Shown here: positions 1 to 8,685 of the stretch, in pieces | How positions within the stretch are numbered: the first letter of the stretch is position 1 | Layout of the letters: each line of letters begins with the position of its first letter | Assembly (NCBI GenBank): GCA_021783435.1 | Contig: JAJXUC010000090.1 | Location: 1 to 15,118, forward strand | Source: Pseudomonadota bacterium | GTDB lineage: Bacteria; Pseudomonadota; Gammaproteobacteria; Burkholderiales; Burkholderiaceae | Length of the DNA: 15,118 nt | Reading direction: 5' to 3' | Made by a program: the position numbers and the translations under genes | Notes under the pieces: generated by a model | Databases searched by the model: none | What the model saw: only the letters and a program-made list of their open reading frames with translations | Told to the model about the DNA's origin: nothing

Positions 1-1
1 C

Positions 2-1912
2 GCGCCCTGGCATGAGCGCGGCGCCCGCTACGGCTGGCGTTCGATGGCTGCGCTGCCGCTGCTGCGTAAGGGCCGGACCGTGGGCGCGTTCGTGGTCTAT
101 TCGGATGTGCCGGATGCCTTCGACGAGGCGGCGCAGAAACTCCTGGTCGAGATGGCGATGGACATCAGTTTTGCCATGGATCGCTTCGTCGATGAACGCG
201 AGCGCAAGCAGGCCATCGAGAATCTGCGCGTAAGCGATTCGCACTTGCGGACCATCATCGAGACCGAGCCGGAGTGCGTCAAGGTCGTGGGGAAAAATGG
301 CGCGCTGCTGGAGATGAACAGCGCGGGTCTGGCGATGCTCGAAGTGGATTCCATCGAGTCGGCCAGAGCGCGCAATCTGATCGACTTCATCACGCCCGAA
401 CATCGGGAGGCATTCAGGGATCTGCACGGGCGCGTGATGGACGGCGAAAGCGGCATGCTGGAGTTCGAGGTGATCGGCCTCAAAGGCACGCGACGCTGGC
501 TCGAAACCCATGCCGCGCCCATGCGTGACGCCCAAGGTGCCGTTGTCAGCCTGCTGGGGATTACGCGCGATATCACGGGGCGCAAGGATTCCGAGAGCCG
601 GATTCAATATCTGGCCAATTTCGATGCTCTCACCGGGCTACCCAACCGCAATCTGCTGGCCGACCACGTCCAGTACGCCATCGGCCTGATGCGGCACAGC
701 AATGAAAACCTGTGCGTGATGTTCGTCGATCTCGACCGCTTCAAGGACATCAACGACACGCTCGGCCACAGCCTGGGCGATGCGTTCCTGATCGAGACAG
801 GCAAACGCCTGCAGTCGGTCCTGCGCGAGACGGACACGGTGTCGCGACTGGGCGGAGACGAATTCGTGCTGGTCCTGTCCGACAGCGGCGCGCAGGCTGC
901 GGCGCATGTCGCGGAAAAGCTGCTCGAATCCATCTCCAGGCCCTGCCGGATCGGCCCATACGATCTGGTGGTCACCGCCTCGATCGGCATCGCCATCTAT
1001 CCCAATGACGGCGAAGACCTCGAGACCCTGTCCCGGAGCGCCGACACCGCCATGTACCGGGCCAAACAGGAAGGCCGCAACGGCTATCGTTTTTTCACGG
1101 CCGAAATGCAGGATCGTGCGACGCGACACATGCGGCTGATCCATGCAATGCACCGCGCATTGGAGCTGGACCAGTTCCATCTTCATTATCAGCCGCAGAT
1201 CGCCATCGGCAGCGGAAACGTCATCGGCGTGGAGGCCTTGCTGCGCTGGAATCACCCGGAGTTCGGCGACCTGTCTCCCGCGGAATTCATCCCGGTCGCG
1301 GAATACAGCGGACTGATCCTGCCACTTGGTGAATGGGTGCTGCGCACCGCCGTGCGCCAGCTGAAATCCTGGATCGACCGCGGCCATCCGCCGATGACCA
1401 TGGCCGTGAACCTTTCCGCGCTGCAGTTCCGCCACCGAAGCTTGCCCGATCTGGTCCGCGACATTCTTGCCGAAGCGCAGCTGCCGCCAGAATGCCTGGA
1501 ACTGGAGCTGACCGAAAGCGTGGCGATGCACGATCCCCAGGGCGCGATTGCGATCATGGACAAGCTGCATGAGCGCGGCATCCGCATGTCGATTGACGAC
1601 TTCGGCACCGGCTATTCGTCACTCAATTACCTGAAGAAATTCAGGGTGTACAAGATCAAGATCGATCAGTCCTTCATCCGCGAAATCAGCTCCCACGCGG
1701 AGGACCGAGCCATCGTGGCCGCGATCATCAACATGTCCAAGAGTCTCGGCCTGTTGACCATCGCGGAGGGCGTCGAGATGTCCGAGCAGCTTGCATTCCT
1801 CAGCGAGCAAGGCTGCAATGAAGCGCAGGGTTATTACTACAGCAAGCCGCTGCCCGCTGCCGAATGTGGCGAATTCCTGGAACGTCGCACCGGAGACGCT
1901 CAGGTGGACTGA
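2..1912 (+). CDS. GAF-PAS-GGDEF-EAL cyclic-di-GMP synthase/phosphodiesterase, 5' partial
   Basis: This enzyme makes and/or breaks down the second messenger cyclic-di-GMP. The frame is open from base 2, and residues before the first ATG (position 44) already read as a GAF-like segment, so the gene is cut by the window start. Numbered from base 2 (636 residues), the order is GAF tail (about 1-65), PAS (about 80-194, ending in RDITGRK), GGDEF (about 200-365) and EAL (about 380-630). The GGDEF motif is intact at residue 284. An RETD inhibitory site lies five residues before it, so product feedback is likely. The EAL domain keeps EAL (410-412), ELTES, DDFGTGYSS and AEGVE, so phosphodiesterase activity is also plausible. 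Which activity dominates cannot be read from sequence. No membrane segment is visible in this portion. It runs convergently into the ankyrin gene, and no clear terminator is visible in the 115-base gap. Confidence 0.95.
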   Translation, partial: APWHERGARYGWRSMAALPLLRKGRTVGAFVVYSDVPDAFDEAAQKLLVEMAMDISFAMDRFVDERERKQAIENLRVSDSHLRTIIETEPECVKVVGKNGALLEMNSAGLAMLEVDSIESARARNLIDFITPEHREAFRDLHGRVMDGESGMLEFEVIGLKGTRRWLETHAAPMRDAQGAVVSLLGITRDITGRKDSESRIQYLANFDALTGLPNRNLLADHVQYAIGLMRHSNENLCVMFVDLDRFKDINDTLGHSLGDAFLIETGKRLQSVLRETDTVSRLGGDEFVLVLSDSGAQAAAHVAEKLLESISRPCRIGPYDLVVTASIGIAIYPNDGEDLETLSRSADTAMYRAKQEGRNGYRFFTAEMQDRATRHMRLIHAMHRALELDQFHLHYQPQIAIGSGNVIGVEALLRWNHPEFGDLSPAEFIPVAEYSGLILPLGEWVLRTAVRQLKSWIDRGHPPMTMAVNLSALQFRHRSLPDLVRDILAEAQLPPECLELELTESVAMHDPQGAIAIMDKLHERGIRMSIDDFGTGYSSLNYLKKFRVYKIKIDQSFIREISSHAEDRAIVAAIINMSKSLGLLTIAEGVEMSEQLAFLSEQGCNEAQGYYYSKPLPAAECGEFLERRTGDAQVD

Positions 1913-2027
1913 ATGCGGCTCACGCGTGGCCATGTATTTACATAATGCCAATATGCTCGCTTTATTATTGGGGTGGTCAGGAGTAGAGCGAAGCCCCGCG
2001 ACGGCCGAGTCAACGTGCTGGTGCCTT

Positions 2028-2717
2028 TTACCAATGGGTCTGAACGGGCACTTTGGGATCATGGAGGACTTGATGCCGGTAGCTGGCAATCAAGTTTGCC
2101 GTGTCTTTGTGGCCGCGCTGCTGCGCCAGCTCTTCGGCCGTGAAGCCCATCTGGTTTTTCAAGCTGGGGTCGGCACCGTTCTCGAGGAGCAGCTTGGCGG
2201 TGGCCCGATGACCGAAATATGCAGCCATCATCAGAGGTGTGGTGCCGTTGGGGGCTGCGGCGTTGATCGCGGCTGAATGGCTGACGAGGTAGCTGACGAT
2301 CCGGGTGTGTCCGTTCGTCGCCGCGTAAGCCAGCGGCGTCCAGCCCGTCTTGTTGACATCCGCCCCGTGCTCGACCATCAGCCTGACGAGGCTTCCATCG
2401 CCGAGCAAGCAGGCGATCATCAAGGCGCTTTCACCGCTGGGGTTGAGCTGGTTGAGCTTGGTGGTCGGCTGCTCGATCAGGAGCTGGGCAACCTTCAGCG
2501 ATTTGTCGCGCAGCGCCAGGTACAAGGCTGAATCGCCTTTTGCATTGACCGCATTCGGGTCGAAACCCTCGGCCAGCAGAGACTGAACGGCACCAACATC
2601 GTCCACATCGACGGCTCGGAAAAAATCGGTGAACGAACCTGCTTGCGTCACGCCCAAAAAGAAACTGAAAAATCCTGCAAAAACAATGATATAAAATAGT
2701 TTTTTCAAGTTATGCAT
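2028..2717 (-). CDS. Exported ankyrin-repeat protein
   Basis: This is a 229-residue protein with a hydrophobic N-terminal signal sequence. Lysines at 5-6 precede a run of aliphatic and aromatic residues, with likely cleavage after TQA at residue 26. The rest is five to six ankyrin repeats, seen as repeated motifs such as GESALMIACLLGDGSLVRLM, GWTPLAYAATNGHTRIVSYL and GTTPLMMAAYFGHRATAKLL. Ankyrin repeats bind proteins and have no catalytic role of their own. The signal places the domain in the periplasm or envelope. The ATG (2717-2715) overlaps the end of tatD by eight bases, so it is probably translated by coupling as the last gene of the mltG operon. The partner is unknown. The signal region is AT-rich compared with the body. 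Ankyrin identity is clear and the specific role is not. Confidence 0.92.
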   Translation of the reverse strand: MHNLKKLFYIIVFAGFFSFFLGVTQAGSFTDFFRAVDVDDVGAVQSLLAEGFDPNAVNAKGDSALYLALRDKSLKVAQLLIEQPTTKLNQLNPSGESALMIACLLGDGSLVRLMVEHGADVNKTGWTPLAYAATNGHTRIVSYLVSHSAAINAAAPNGTTPLMMAAYFGHRATAKLLLENGADPSLKNQMGFTAEELAQQRGHKDTANLIASYRHQVLHDPKVPVQTHW

Positions 2718-3528
2718 GAGTCATTTCGGGGGAACTTCCCGGCGTGAAACTTCCCGGTATGAAGAGACGGTTGAAATTCTGCTCCGTGAAATCCTCAACC
2801 TCGTCTTCAGTGCATTGGCGTAACTCGGCAAGGCAGCGCGCAACGAAGCGGGTGTAAGCCGGTTGATTGGTTTTGCCACGGTAAGGCGTGGGAGCGAGAT
2901 ACGGACTATCCGTTTCCACCAGAATACGATCTTCAGGTAATTTCTTCGCGATCTCTTGCAACTCCTTGGCATTCTTGAATGTCAAGATGCCGGAGAGCGA
3001 AATGTAGAAACCCAGGTCGAGCGCCTGGCGAGCGATGTCCCAGCTCTCGGTGAAACAGTGAAACACGCCGCCGATGTCCTCGGCGCCCTGCTCTTTCAGA
3101 ATCGCCAGTGTGTCGTCTGCAGACGATCGGGTATGGATGACCAGCGGTTTTCGTACCCGGCGAGCTGCGTCGATATGCGCACGAAAGCGGTCTCGCTGCC
3201 ACTCCATGTCAGCCACGCTGCGGCCTTCCAGGCGGTAGTAGTCGAGTCCGGTTTCGCCCAAGGCGAGAACGCGAGGATGTTGGGCCAGCAGGGCAAGTTG
3301 TGCTGCGGAAGGTTCGGTCATCCCCTCCTGGTCCGGATGCACGCCGACGGTGGCCCAGATGTGCGGGTGCTTCACGGCGCAGGCCAGAACGGCGTCGAAT
3401 TCTTCGATCTGGGTGCAGATATTCATGGCTCGCGTCACGCCGTTGTCGCGCATGGCGGCAAGCACGCTGTCCATCTGTTCGCGCAAATCAGGAAAGTTGA
3501 GGTGACAGTGAGAATCGGTCAGGGCCAT
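2710..3528 (-). CDS. tatD: TatD-family metal-dependent hydrolase (YcfH-like DNase)
   Basis: A 272-residue TIM-barrel hydrolase of the TatD family, whose characterised members are metal-dependent 3'-5' DNases. All expected metal ligands are visible: DSHCH (H7, H9), GETGLDYY (E92), the H132 in IHTR, H157 in HCFTES, and D207 in ETDSPYLAP. Length is normal for the family. It sits 37 bases after pilZ and overlaps the ankyrin gene by eight bases. The order holB-pilZ-tatD is the same as in Pseudomonas aeruginosa, which supports the orthology. Residues after about 255 form a short proline/serine-rich tail beyond the core fold. Family assignment is very secure. Substrate in vivo is not established from sequence. 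Confidence 0.95.
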   Translation of the reverse strand: MALTDSHCHLNFPDLREQMDSVLAAMRDNGVTRAMNICTQIEEFDAVLACAVKHPHIWATVGVHPDQEGMTEPSAAQLALLAQHPRVLALGETGLDYYRLEGRSVADMEWQRDRFRAHIDAARRVRKPLVIHTRSSADDTLAILKEQGAEDIGGVFHCFTESWDIARQALDLGFYISLSGILTFKNAKELQEIAKKLPEDRILVETDSPYLAPTPYRGKTNQPAYTRFVARCLAELRQCTEDEVEDFTEQNFNRLFIPGSFTPGSSPEMTHA

Positions 3529-3565
3529 TGGAGTGCGCGCTGCTCGCGGTCAAGCTGTCTCTGAG

Positions 3566-3949
3566 TTACAGGGTATGGGTCGCGCGGCTGGCGATTTCGG
3601 CCGTGGGACCGAGAATTTCTTCGATCACGAGGCGCAGTTGCCGGGCTTTTTCGTCGGCTGGAAAACGCACGCCGATGCCCTGGGTCTTGTTGCCCGCCGC
3701 ATTGGCCGGCGTGATCCACGCGACCTTCCCCGCCACGGGAAAACGCTGTGGATTGTCCATGATGGTCAGCAGCAGATAAACGTCATCACCCAGGCGATAT
3801 TCCCGCGTCGTCGGAATGAAAATGCCGCCTTCAGTCAAAAATGGAATGAAAGCGGCGTAGAGCGCGGGCTTTTCCTTGATCGCAAGCTGAATCACACTGG
3901 GGCGGGCGGTCGATGCGCCAGGTGAAGTGGCTCCATTGGGTGTGGCCAT
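3566..3949 (-). CDS. pilZ: PilZ domain protein, type IV pilus PilZ type
   Basis: A 127-residue single-domain PilZ protein located directly after holB (one base between the stop and this ATG) and before tatD, the position of the founding type IV pilus assembly gene pilZ. The beta-barrel is recognisable in GGIFIPTTREYRLGDDVYLL, KVAWITP and QGIGVRF. The RxxxR cyclic-di-GMP-binding motif is absent from the N-terminal part, and the usual D/NxSxxG position reads LTEGGIF. It is therefore the non-canonical type that generally does not bind cyclic-di-GMP and acts through protein partners in pilus assembly. The first 17 residues are low-complexity (Ala, Ser, Thr, Pro) and probably disordered. Partners such as PilB and FimX-like proteins are known for the family but are not seen here. 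Confidence 0.9.
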   Translation of the reverse strand: MATPNGATSPGASTARPSVIQLAIKEKPALYAAFIPFLTEGGIFIPTTREYRLGDDVYLLLTIMDNPQRFPVAGKVAWITPANAAGNKTQGIGVRFPADEKARQLRLVIEEILGPTAEIASRATHTL

Positions 3950-3950
3950 A

Positions 3951-4964
3951 TCAGTGCACGCTCCGAGTGAACAGTTGCTTGAATTCTAGGACCAAGGCTT
4001 CCGCTGTGAGATTCGCGTGGAGCGGAAAGTTGGCCGTGCGACTGTAATCGCCGAGTCGTTGCCAGAAGGCCAGAAGGCGAGATGCAGTGGCGATGCTCGC
4101 CAATCGTCCCAGCGCGGATTGCTCGATCGGCAAATACAGAGGTTGTTGGCAAAATTGGGTGCGCATCATGTCGACGCAGAGTTTTTGCAGTGCGGCCACG
4201 GCGACCGGCATCAGCGGCGTGGGGCCTGGCGCGCTAGCCGCACCGCTCCCCTGCCCTGTAGTAGCTGCCTGCAGCAAACTGCGCGCCCAGTCCATTCCAC
4301 CCGAGGGTTCTGGGTCATACACGGCATGATGGCACCAATGGGCGATATGTTCGGCTTGCGCAATCTCTCGAGCCTGTAAAGCGCGCAGTGCATCTGCTGC
4401 ATTCGGCCGGGGCATGGCCAGTAGCCGGCAGCGGCTGCGCAAGGTGGGAAGGACGTGGCCTAGACGATCAGATCCTGTTAAAAAATAAAGGTTTGGTGGT
4501 GGTTCTTCGAGTATTTTAAGAAGTGAATTTGCGGCGGGAGCGCCCATAGCATCGAGCGGATAGACCAGCGCCACCTTGAGGTGGCCACGGTGGCTGGTGG
4601 TGTGCGACCAGTCGACCAGACTGCGCACCGCGTCGATGCTGATGTCTTTGCTGGGGCTGCGCTTTTCGGCGCGCGTTGACGCTTCTTCGTGATCAATCGT
4701 CTGCTCCATGCCCAGTTCCAGGGCCAGGGCTTCGGGCAGGAGTCGCTTCAGATCCGGGTGGTTACCGGCTTGGCGCAATCGGCATGCAGGACATTGGCCA
4801 CAGGCCTGCTGCGTCGAGCCTGGCAAGGGTATGAGGATGGTGGCTTTCGCCGGAATCGGGGTTTCGCACAGCAAGGCTGCGGCGGCGTTGCCGAGCGCCT
4901 CCCAGACACCGAGACCCGTGGCGCCATGCAACAGAATTGCTTGAAAATCCTGTTTTTCAATCAT
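3951..4964 (-). CDS. holB: DNA polymerase III subunit delta' (clamp loader)
   Basis: Delta' is the rigid stator of the clamp loader that places the sliding clamp on primed DNA. This 337-residue protein has the family pattern. A degenerate P-loop (GATGLGVWEA, residues 14-23) lacks the GKT lysine, as expected for a subunit that does not hydrolyse ATP. Zinc cysteines follow as LLC (C33) and CGQCPAC (C55, C58, C61), then GNHPD. LLKILEEPP lies at 148-156 and the SRC arginine-finger motif at 177-179. The C-terminal third is helical and poorly conserved, as usual. The ATG overlaps the end of tmk by eight bases, indicating coupled translation. An acidic and charged insertion (about 86-106) before the core ISIDAVR segment looks a little longer than in E. 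coli. Confidence 0.94.
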   Translation of the reverse strand: MIEKQDFQAILLHGATGLGVWEALGNAAAALLCETPIPAKATILIPLPGSTQQACGQCPACRLRQAGNHPDLKRLLPEALALELGMEQTIDHEEASTRAEKRSPSKDISIDAVRSLVDWSHTTSHRGHLKVALVYPLDAMGAPAANSLLKILEEPPPNLYFLTGSDRLGHVLPTLRSRCRLLAMPRPNAADALRALQAREIAQAEHIAHWCHHAVYDPEPSGGMDWARSLLQAATTGQGSGAASAPGPTPLMPVAVAALQKLCVDMMRTQFCQQPLYLPIEQSALGRLASIATASRLLAFWQRLGDYSRTANFPLHANLTAEALVLEFKQLFTRSVH

Positions 4965-5595
4965 GTAGTTGCAATCTCTTTTTCACACTTTGGATCACAT
5001 TTTGGCGGACCTGATCCAAGTCCTGCGTACCGTCGATCACGGCCCAGCGTGCCGATTCCGAAGCGGCAAGCAGGAGATACTGCTGACGCACACGCGCAAA
5101 AAATTCGAGCGATTCGCGCTCAAAGCGGTCTTGCTGGCGCTGCTGCGTCTGCAAGCGGTGTGAGGCCACCTCGGCGGGCACGTCGATGAGGAGGGTGAAA
5201 TCCGGCTTCAAACCAGGGTGGACCCAACGCGCCAGGGTTTGCAGGCGATCCTGCGGGATACCCTTGCCGGCGCCCTGGTAGGCCAGCGTGGCATCGGTGA
5301 ATCGGTCACAGACCACATCGTGCCCTTGCAACAGGGCCGGCTCGATCACCCGCAGCACATGCTCCTGGCGCGCGGCGAACATCAGCAGTGCTTCGGTGGT
5401 GGTGGTCATGGGCTGGGCCAGCAAAATCTCGCGGATGCGTTCGCCCAGAGGCGTGCCGCCCGGCTCACGCGTGGCGGTCACACGCCGGCCCGCGCCACGC
5501 AAGGTGGCGACCACGGCTTCGAACTGGGTGGTTTTACCGGCCCCGTCGATGCCTTCCAGTGTGATGAACAGCCCTTGATGCGAAGTGTGGTTCAC
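4957..5595 (-). CDS. tmk: Thymidylate kinase
   Basis: This enzyme phosphorylates dTMP to dTDP with ATP, an essential step of dTTP synthesis. The 212-residue protein shows the P-loop GIDGAGKTT (15-23), TREPGGT (42-48), the DRF motif with DATLAYQG (97-108), and an arginine/glutamine-rich LID segment (about 148-160). Length is typical. The start is GTG at 5595-5593, in a GTGA overlap with the mltG stop, which ties its translation to mltG. An upstream in-frame alternative is not needed because the P-loop lies at the normal distance from this start. It is immediately followed by holB with an eight-base overlap. Confidence 0.96.
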   Translation of the reverse strand: MNHTSHQGLFITLEGIDGAGKTTQFEAVVATLRGAGRRVTATREPGGTPLGERIREILLAQPMTTTTEALLMFAARQEHVLRVIEPALLQGHDVVCDRFTDATLAYQGAGKGIPQDRLQTLARWVHPGLKPDFTLLIDVPAEVASHRLQTQQRQQDRFERESLEFFARVRQQYLLLAASESARWAVIDGTQDLDQVRQNVIQSVKKRLQLHD

Positions 5596-6611
5596 GGTGA
5601 TTTTTTGAGGATATAACGGCTGACCGCCGCATTGTGTTCGGCCAAGGTATCGGAAAATGCGCTGCTGCCATTGCCGCGCGCGACGAAATACAAGGCCCGC
5701 GTCGCTGCGGGATGCAGCACGGACTGCAGTGCGGCATCTCCGGGTAGTGCAATCGGCGTGGGCGGGAGGCCGGCGTGGACGTAGGTGTTGAACGGGGAAG
5801 CGGTCTGCAGATTCTTCCGCGTGAGGGCTCCGATGTAGCGCGAGCCCAGGGCGTAGATCACCGTGGGATCACTTTGCAGCGGCATGCCATTGCGCAGGCG
5901 ATTGATGAAGACGCCCGCAATTTTGCTGCGGTCGCTCGGGCTTCCGGTTTCCTTCTCCACGACAGAAGCCAGGATGAGCGCTTGGTAAGGGGTTTGCAGC
6001 GGCAAGCCGGGCTCGCGCGCATCCCACGCGCTGGTCAATTGCCGCTGCATGGCGTGGTAGGCGCGCTTGAGAACAGCGAGTTCTGAAGAATTGCGCGCAT
6101 ACAAGTATGTATCGGGGAAAAACCAACCTTCCGGTGGCATGTTCGGTGGTGCGCCGATGCGTTGCATGATTTGCTCGTCGCTGAGCCCCTCGGCGTCGTG
6201 ATCGAGTCCTGGGGCCATGTTCAGAGCTTGCAGAAATTGGGCGAAGGTCCAACCTTCGGGCACAGTCACGGCCAGCAAGGATTGATCGCCGCGCGCCATT
6301 TTCTGCAGTAACTCCCAGGGACTCGTGCCACGCTCGATTTCATAACTGCCGGCCTTGAGCTGCGTTCCTTGCCCACTGAGTCGCGCCAGCCAATAGAACA
6401 GGCGCGGCGAGAGGTCGGCGCCCTGGGTTCGAATTTGTGCCGCCGCCGCACGCGCCGTGCTGCCGGGCTTGACGGAGAAGTCCAGCGGCGATTCACGCAG
6501 TTGCATCGGTGCCAGCGCCCAGCCAGCGAACAGGGCAAAAACCAGGAGGCAGGCAATCGAGCCGAGGAGAAACAAACGGACAGGCCAGCGTGTCTTCAAA
6601 GACGGGCTCAC
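5592..6611 (-). CDS. mltG: Endolytic peptidoglycan transglycosylase MltG (YceG-like)
   Basis: MltG is an inner-membrane lytic transglycosylase that cuts nascent glycan strands and limits their length. The 339-residue protein has a short basic N-terminus, one membrane helix (about 12-34), a LysM-like region, and the YceG catalytic domain. Visible motifs are EGWFFPDTYLY (161-171), the catalytic EKET motif (219-222), GVFINRLRNGMPLQSDPTVIYAL cut into its conserved parts at about 233-255, and SPFNTYVHAGLPPTPIALP. Start is GTG at 6611-6609. An in-frame stop lies just upstream, so no longer form is possible. No strong ribosome binding site is visible. It is the first gene of the leftward operon and diverges from ygfZ. 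Confidence 0.95.
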   Translation of the reverse strand: MSPSLKTRWPVRLFLLGSIACLLVFALFAGWALAPMQLRESPLDFSVKPGSTARAAAAQIRTQGADLSPRLFYWLARLSGQGTQLKAGSYEIERGTSPWELLQKMARGDQSLLAVTVPEGWTFAQFLQALNMAPGLDHDAEGLSDEQIMQRIGAPPNMPPEGWFFPDTYLYARNSSELAVLKRAYHAMQRQLTSAWDAREPGLPLQTPYQALILASVVEKETGSPSDRSKIAGVFINRLRNGMPLQSDPTVIYALGSRYIGALTRKNLQTASPFNTYVHAGLPPTPIALPGDAALQSVLHPAATRALYFVARGNGSSAFSDTLAEHNAAVSRYILKKSP

Positions 6612-6694
6612 TCATGAACACATGGAAATGCCGCTCAGCGCTGGCACGCTGGTCGGAGCAGGCAGCTGGGCAGCATGAAACCCTGGGGCAATCG

Positions 6695-6720
6695 CAAGGT
6701 GGACAGCTTTCTATACTAGC
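6695..6720. promoter_or_regulatory. Possible -10 element between mltG and ygfZ
   Basis: The 241-base gap between the divergent mltG and ygfZ genes must contain promoters for both. The only sigma-70-like hexamer I can point to is TATACT at 6712-6717 on the + strand, and its complement reads TAGTATAG on the - strand. No good -35 box at 16-18 bases is visible on either strand, so the direction and function are unsure. This is a weak call based on one AT-rich hexamer in GC-rich DNA. Confidence 0.2.
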
Positions 6721-6852
6721 CCAGCACAGGCGTGAAAGTGCCTGAAGTAGCGATGCACTGGGCGACGCCCGGTGCCTGCATCACCGGCTCGTGCCATGCC
6801 CTGCTGCATAACCGCCACCTTGGCTCTGCGCCCATAACCCGACGCTCCCCGA

Positions 6853-7788
6853 ATGCCATCCACCATCACCCCCCTGCCCCATCTGACCATGCTGCGCGCC
6901 CATGGCCCGCAAGCTGCAGATCTCCTGCAAGCCCAGCTTACCCAGAGCGTGCAAAACTGGCCCGAGAAGACGGCTCGCATGGCTGCGATGTGCACGCCCC
7001 AGGGCCGCATGCTGGCTGATTTTTTGCTATGGCGGGAAGCCGACGGCGCGATCGCCATGTTGCTGGACGCCACCCTCGCCGAGGCCACCCTCAAGCGTCT
7101 GCGCATGTTTATCTTGCGCCTGCAGTGCAAGTTGGACGACGTGACCCCGGAGCGTGCGCTGTTCGGCTTGCTACTGCCCCAGGGCGAGGCACCTGCCGGA
7201 CTGCCCTGTCCTGCCGCTCCCTGGGCGCTCCTGCGTGAGGCGGGCCTGTGCGTGGTGCGCCTGGCCGACGCTCCCGGTTTGCGGCGTCTGCTCCTGGTGG
7301 CCGAATCGCCGGAAGCACGAACCGCCGCCGCGCAGTGGGTCGCCACAATGGCTTCCGGTTCGACGCAGGCCTGGTCGCTCAGCGAGATTCGCGCCGGCAT
7401 CGGACATGTCACGGCCGCCACGGCGCAGCAGTTCGTGCCGCAAATGCTGAATTACGAAGCCCTGGGCGCGGTCGACTTCAAGAAGGGTTGCTATCCGGGG
7501 CAGGAGATCGTCGCGCGGACGCAGTACCGTGGCACCATCAAGCGGCGCACCTACCGGCTGCTCAGCCCAACGGTCCTGGCGCCGGGGGACGAGATCGTCC
7601 ACAGTGCCGATCCGGCGCAGCCATGCGGCTTGGTGGTGAACGCAGCGCCGGCCGAGACCGGCTGGGAAGCTTTGGCGGAGCTGAAAATCACCGCGACGAC
7701 CGAGGCCGGCAGCTTGCACGCTCGCACGGTGGATGGCCCAGCCCTGCGCCTCGCGACGCTGCCCTATACCCTCCCCCCGCAGGATTGA
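6853..7788 (+). CDS. ygfZ: Folate-binding protein YgfZ (Fe-S cluster maintenance)
   Basis: YgfZ is a tetrahydrofolate-dependent protein of the GcvT-like fold that helps assemble or repair certain iron-sulfur enzymes. The 311-residue protein carries the diagnostic motif KGCYPGQEIVARTQYRG starting at residue 211, with the conserved cysteine at 213. It also carries the N-terminal block QAADLLQAQLTQSV and QGRMLADFLLW typical of the family. Length is normal. It diverges from mltG and is followed after 13 bases by the NRDE gene, so the two probably share a transcript. No strong ribosome binding site precedes the ATG. That start is supported because the family's N-terminal block follows within 30 residues. 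Confidence 0.93.
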   Translation: MPSTITPLPHLTMLRAHGPQAADLLQAQLTQSVQNWPEKTARMAAMCTPQGRMLADFLLWREADGAIAMLLDATLAEATLKRLRMFILRLQCKLDDVTPERALFGLLLPQGEAPAGLPCPAAPWALLREAGLCVVRLADAPGLRRLLLVAESPEARTAAAQWVATMASGSTQAWSLSEIRAGIGHVTAATAQQFVPQMLNYEALGAVDFKKGCYPGQEIVARTQYRGTIKRRTYRLLSPTVLAPGDEIVHSADPAQPCGLVVNAAPAETGWEALAELKITATTEAGSLHARTVDGPALRLATLPYTLPPQD

Positions 7789-7801
7789 GCGAGCGGCTGC
7801 G

Positions 7802-8629
7802 ATGTGTTTGATCGCCTGGTCGTGGCAGCCGGGGCAAGCGCGAACCCTGCTGCTGGCCGCCAACCGCGACGAATGGCTGGATCGCCCGACCCTGCCAATG
7901 CGCTGGTGGCGTCCCGACACGGCATCGGCGGCTGAAGTGCTCAGCGGCCAGGACCTGCGCAGCGGTGGCATCTGGCTCGGGCTCACGCGTCATGGGCGCT
8001 TCGCGGCCGTCACCAACGTTCGCGATCCGGCGCTGGAGCGCCCCCACGCCCCCTCGCGCGGGCTCCTGCCCTTGCGTTATTTGCTCGGCCTGCATCCGCT
8101 GGATGGCAGCACCATGGACGACTGCTCCCCAGCCGCCTTCGCCCAGACCGTTCAATCCTGTGCGCCGGCCTACGCCGGGTTCAACCTGCTGCTGGGTGAT
8201 CTGCGGTCGGGTGCGATGCACTGGCTGTCGAATCACCCCCTGCAGAACGGCAATGTCGCCCCGGGGTTTCACGGTCTCTCGAACGCGGCCCTGGACACGC
8301 CCTGGCCCAAGGTGCGGGACTTGAAAGCTGCGCTGGCCGAGAGCGCGGAACTCGCGGATGCTGACACGCCGATGTCGTTCGCCGTCCTGACCCAGGCCTT
8401 GCAGCGTGAGCAGATCGCCCCGGATGACGCCTTACCGCAAACCGGCGTCAGCCTGGACTGGGAGCGGGCGCTATCGGCCGCATTCATCCGCATGCCGGGC
8501 TACGGCACGCGCTGCTCGACCCTGCTGCGGATGGATGCCGACGGCGGCGCGCTGGTGCGTGAGGTGCAGCACCAACCTGGCGTCCCCAGTCATCCGGACT
8601 TTGCCTGGAACTGGCGCACGGCACGGTAG
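7802..8629 (+). CDS. NRDE/TANGO2-family protein
   Basis: A 275-residue member of the NRDE (TANGO2-like) family, proteins with an N-terminal-nucleophile-type fold and no firmly established bacterial reaction; haem handling has been proposed for eukaryotic TANGO2. I chose the ATG at 7802 because the family begins with Met-Cys (here MCLIAW) and Cys2 would be exposed after Met removal. The frame is open further upstream into ygfZ, but that extension reads as low-quality arginine/proline sequence. The name-giving motif NRDEW is at 21-25. RSGGIWLGLTRHGRFAAVTN follows at the expected distance, as does the C-terminal RCSTLLRM block. It probably forms a two-gene unit with ygfZ and ends convergently to the thioesterase-GNAT gene. 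Confidence 0.9.
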   Translation: MCLIAWSWQPGQARTLLLAANRDEWLDRPTLPMRWWRPDTASAAEVLSGQDLRSGGIWLGLTRHGRFAAVTNVRDPALERPHAPSRGLLPLRYLLGLHPLDGSTMDDCSPAAFAQTVQSCAPAYAGFNLLLGDLRSGAMHWLSNHPLQNGNVAPGFHGLSNAALDTPWPKVRDLKAALAESAELADADTPMSFAVLTQALQREQIAPDDALPQTGVSLDWERALSAAFIRMPGYGTRCSTLLRMDADGGALVREVQHQPGVPSHPDFAWNWRTAR

Positions 8630-8685
8630 ATCGCGCGCCGCATGGGCGGCATCCACTCCGCCGGGCAGGCGCTGAAAATCCGCGC

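Noticed and set aside
8645..8662. Possible terminator hairpin (GGCGG / CCGCC) between the convergent NRDE and thioesterase-GNAT genes
   Set aside because: Only five stem pairs with an eight-base loop and no T-run on either strand. It could be chance in GC-rich DNA.
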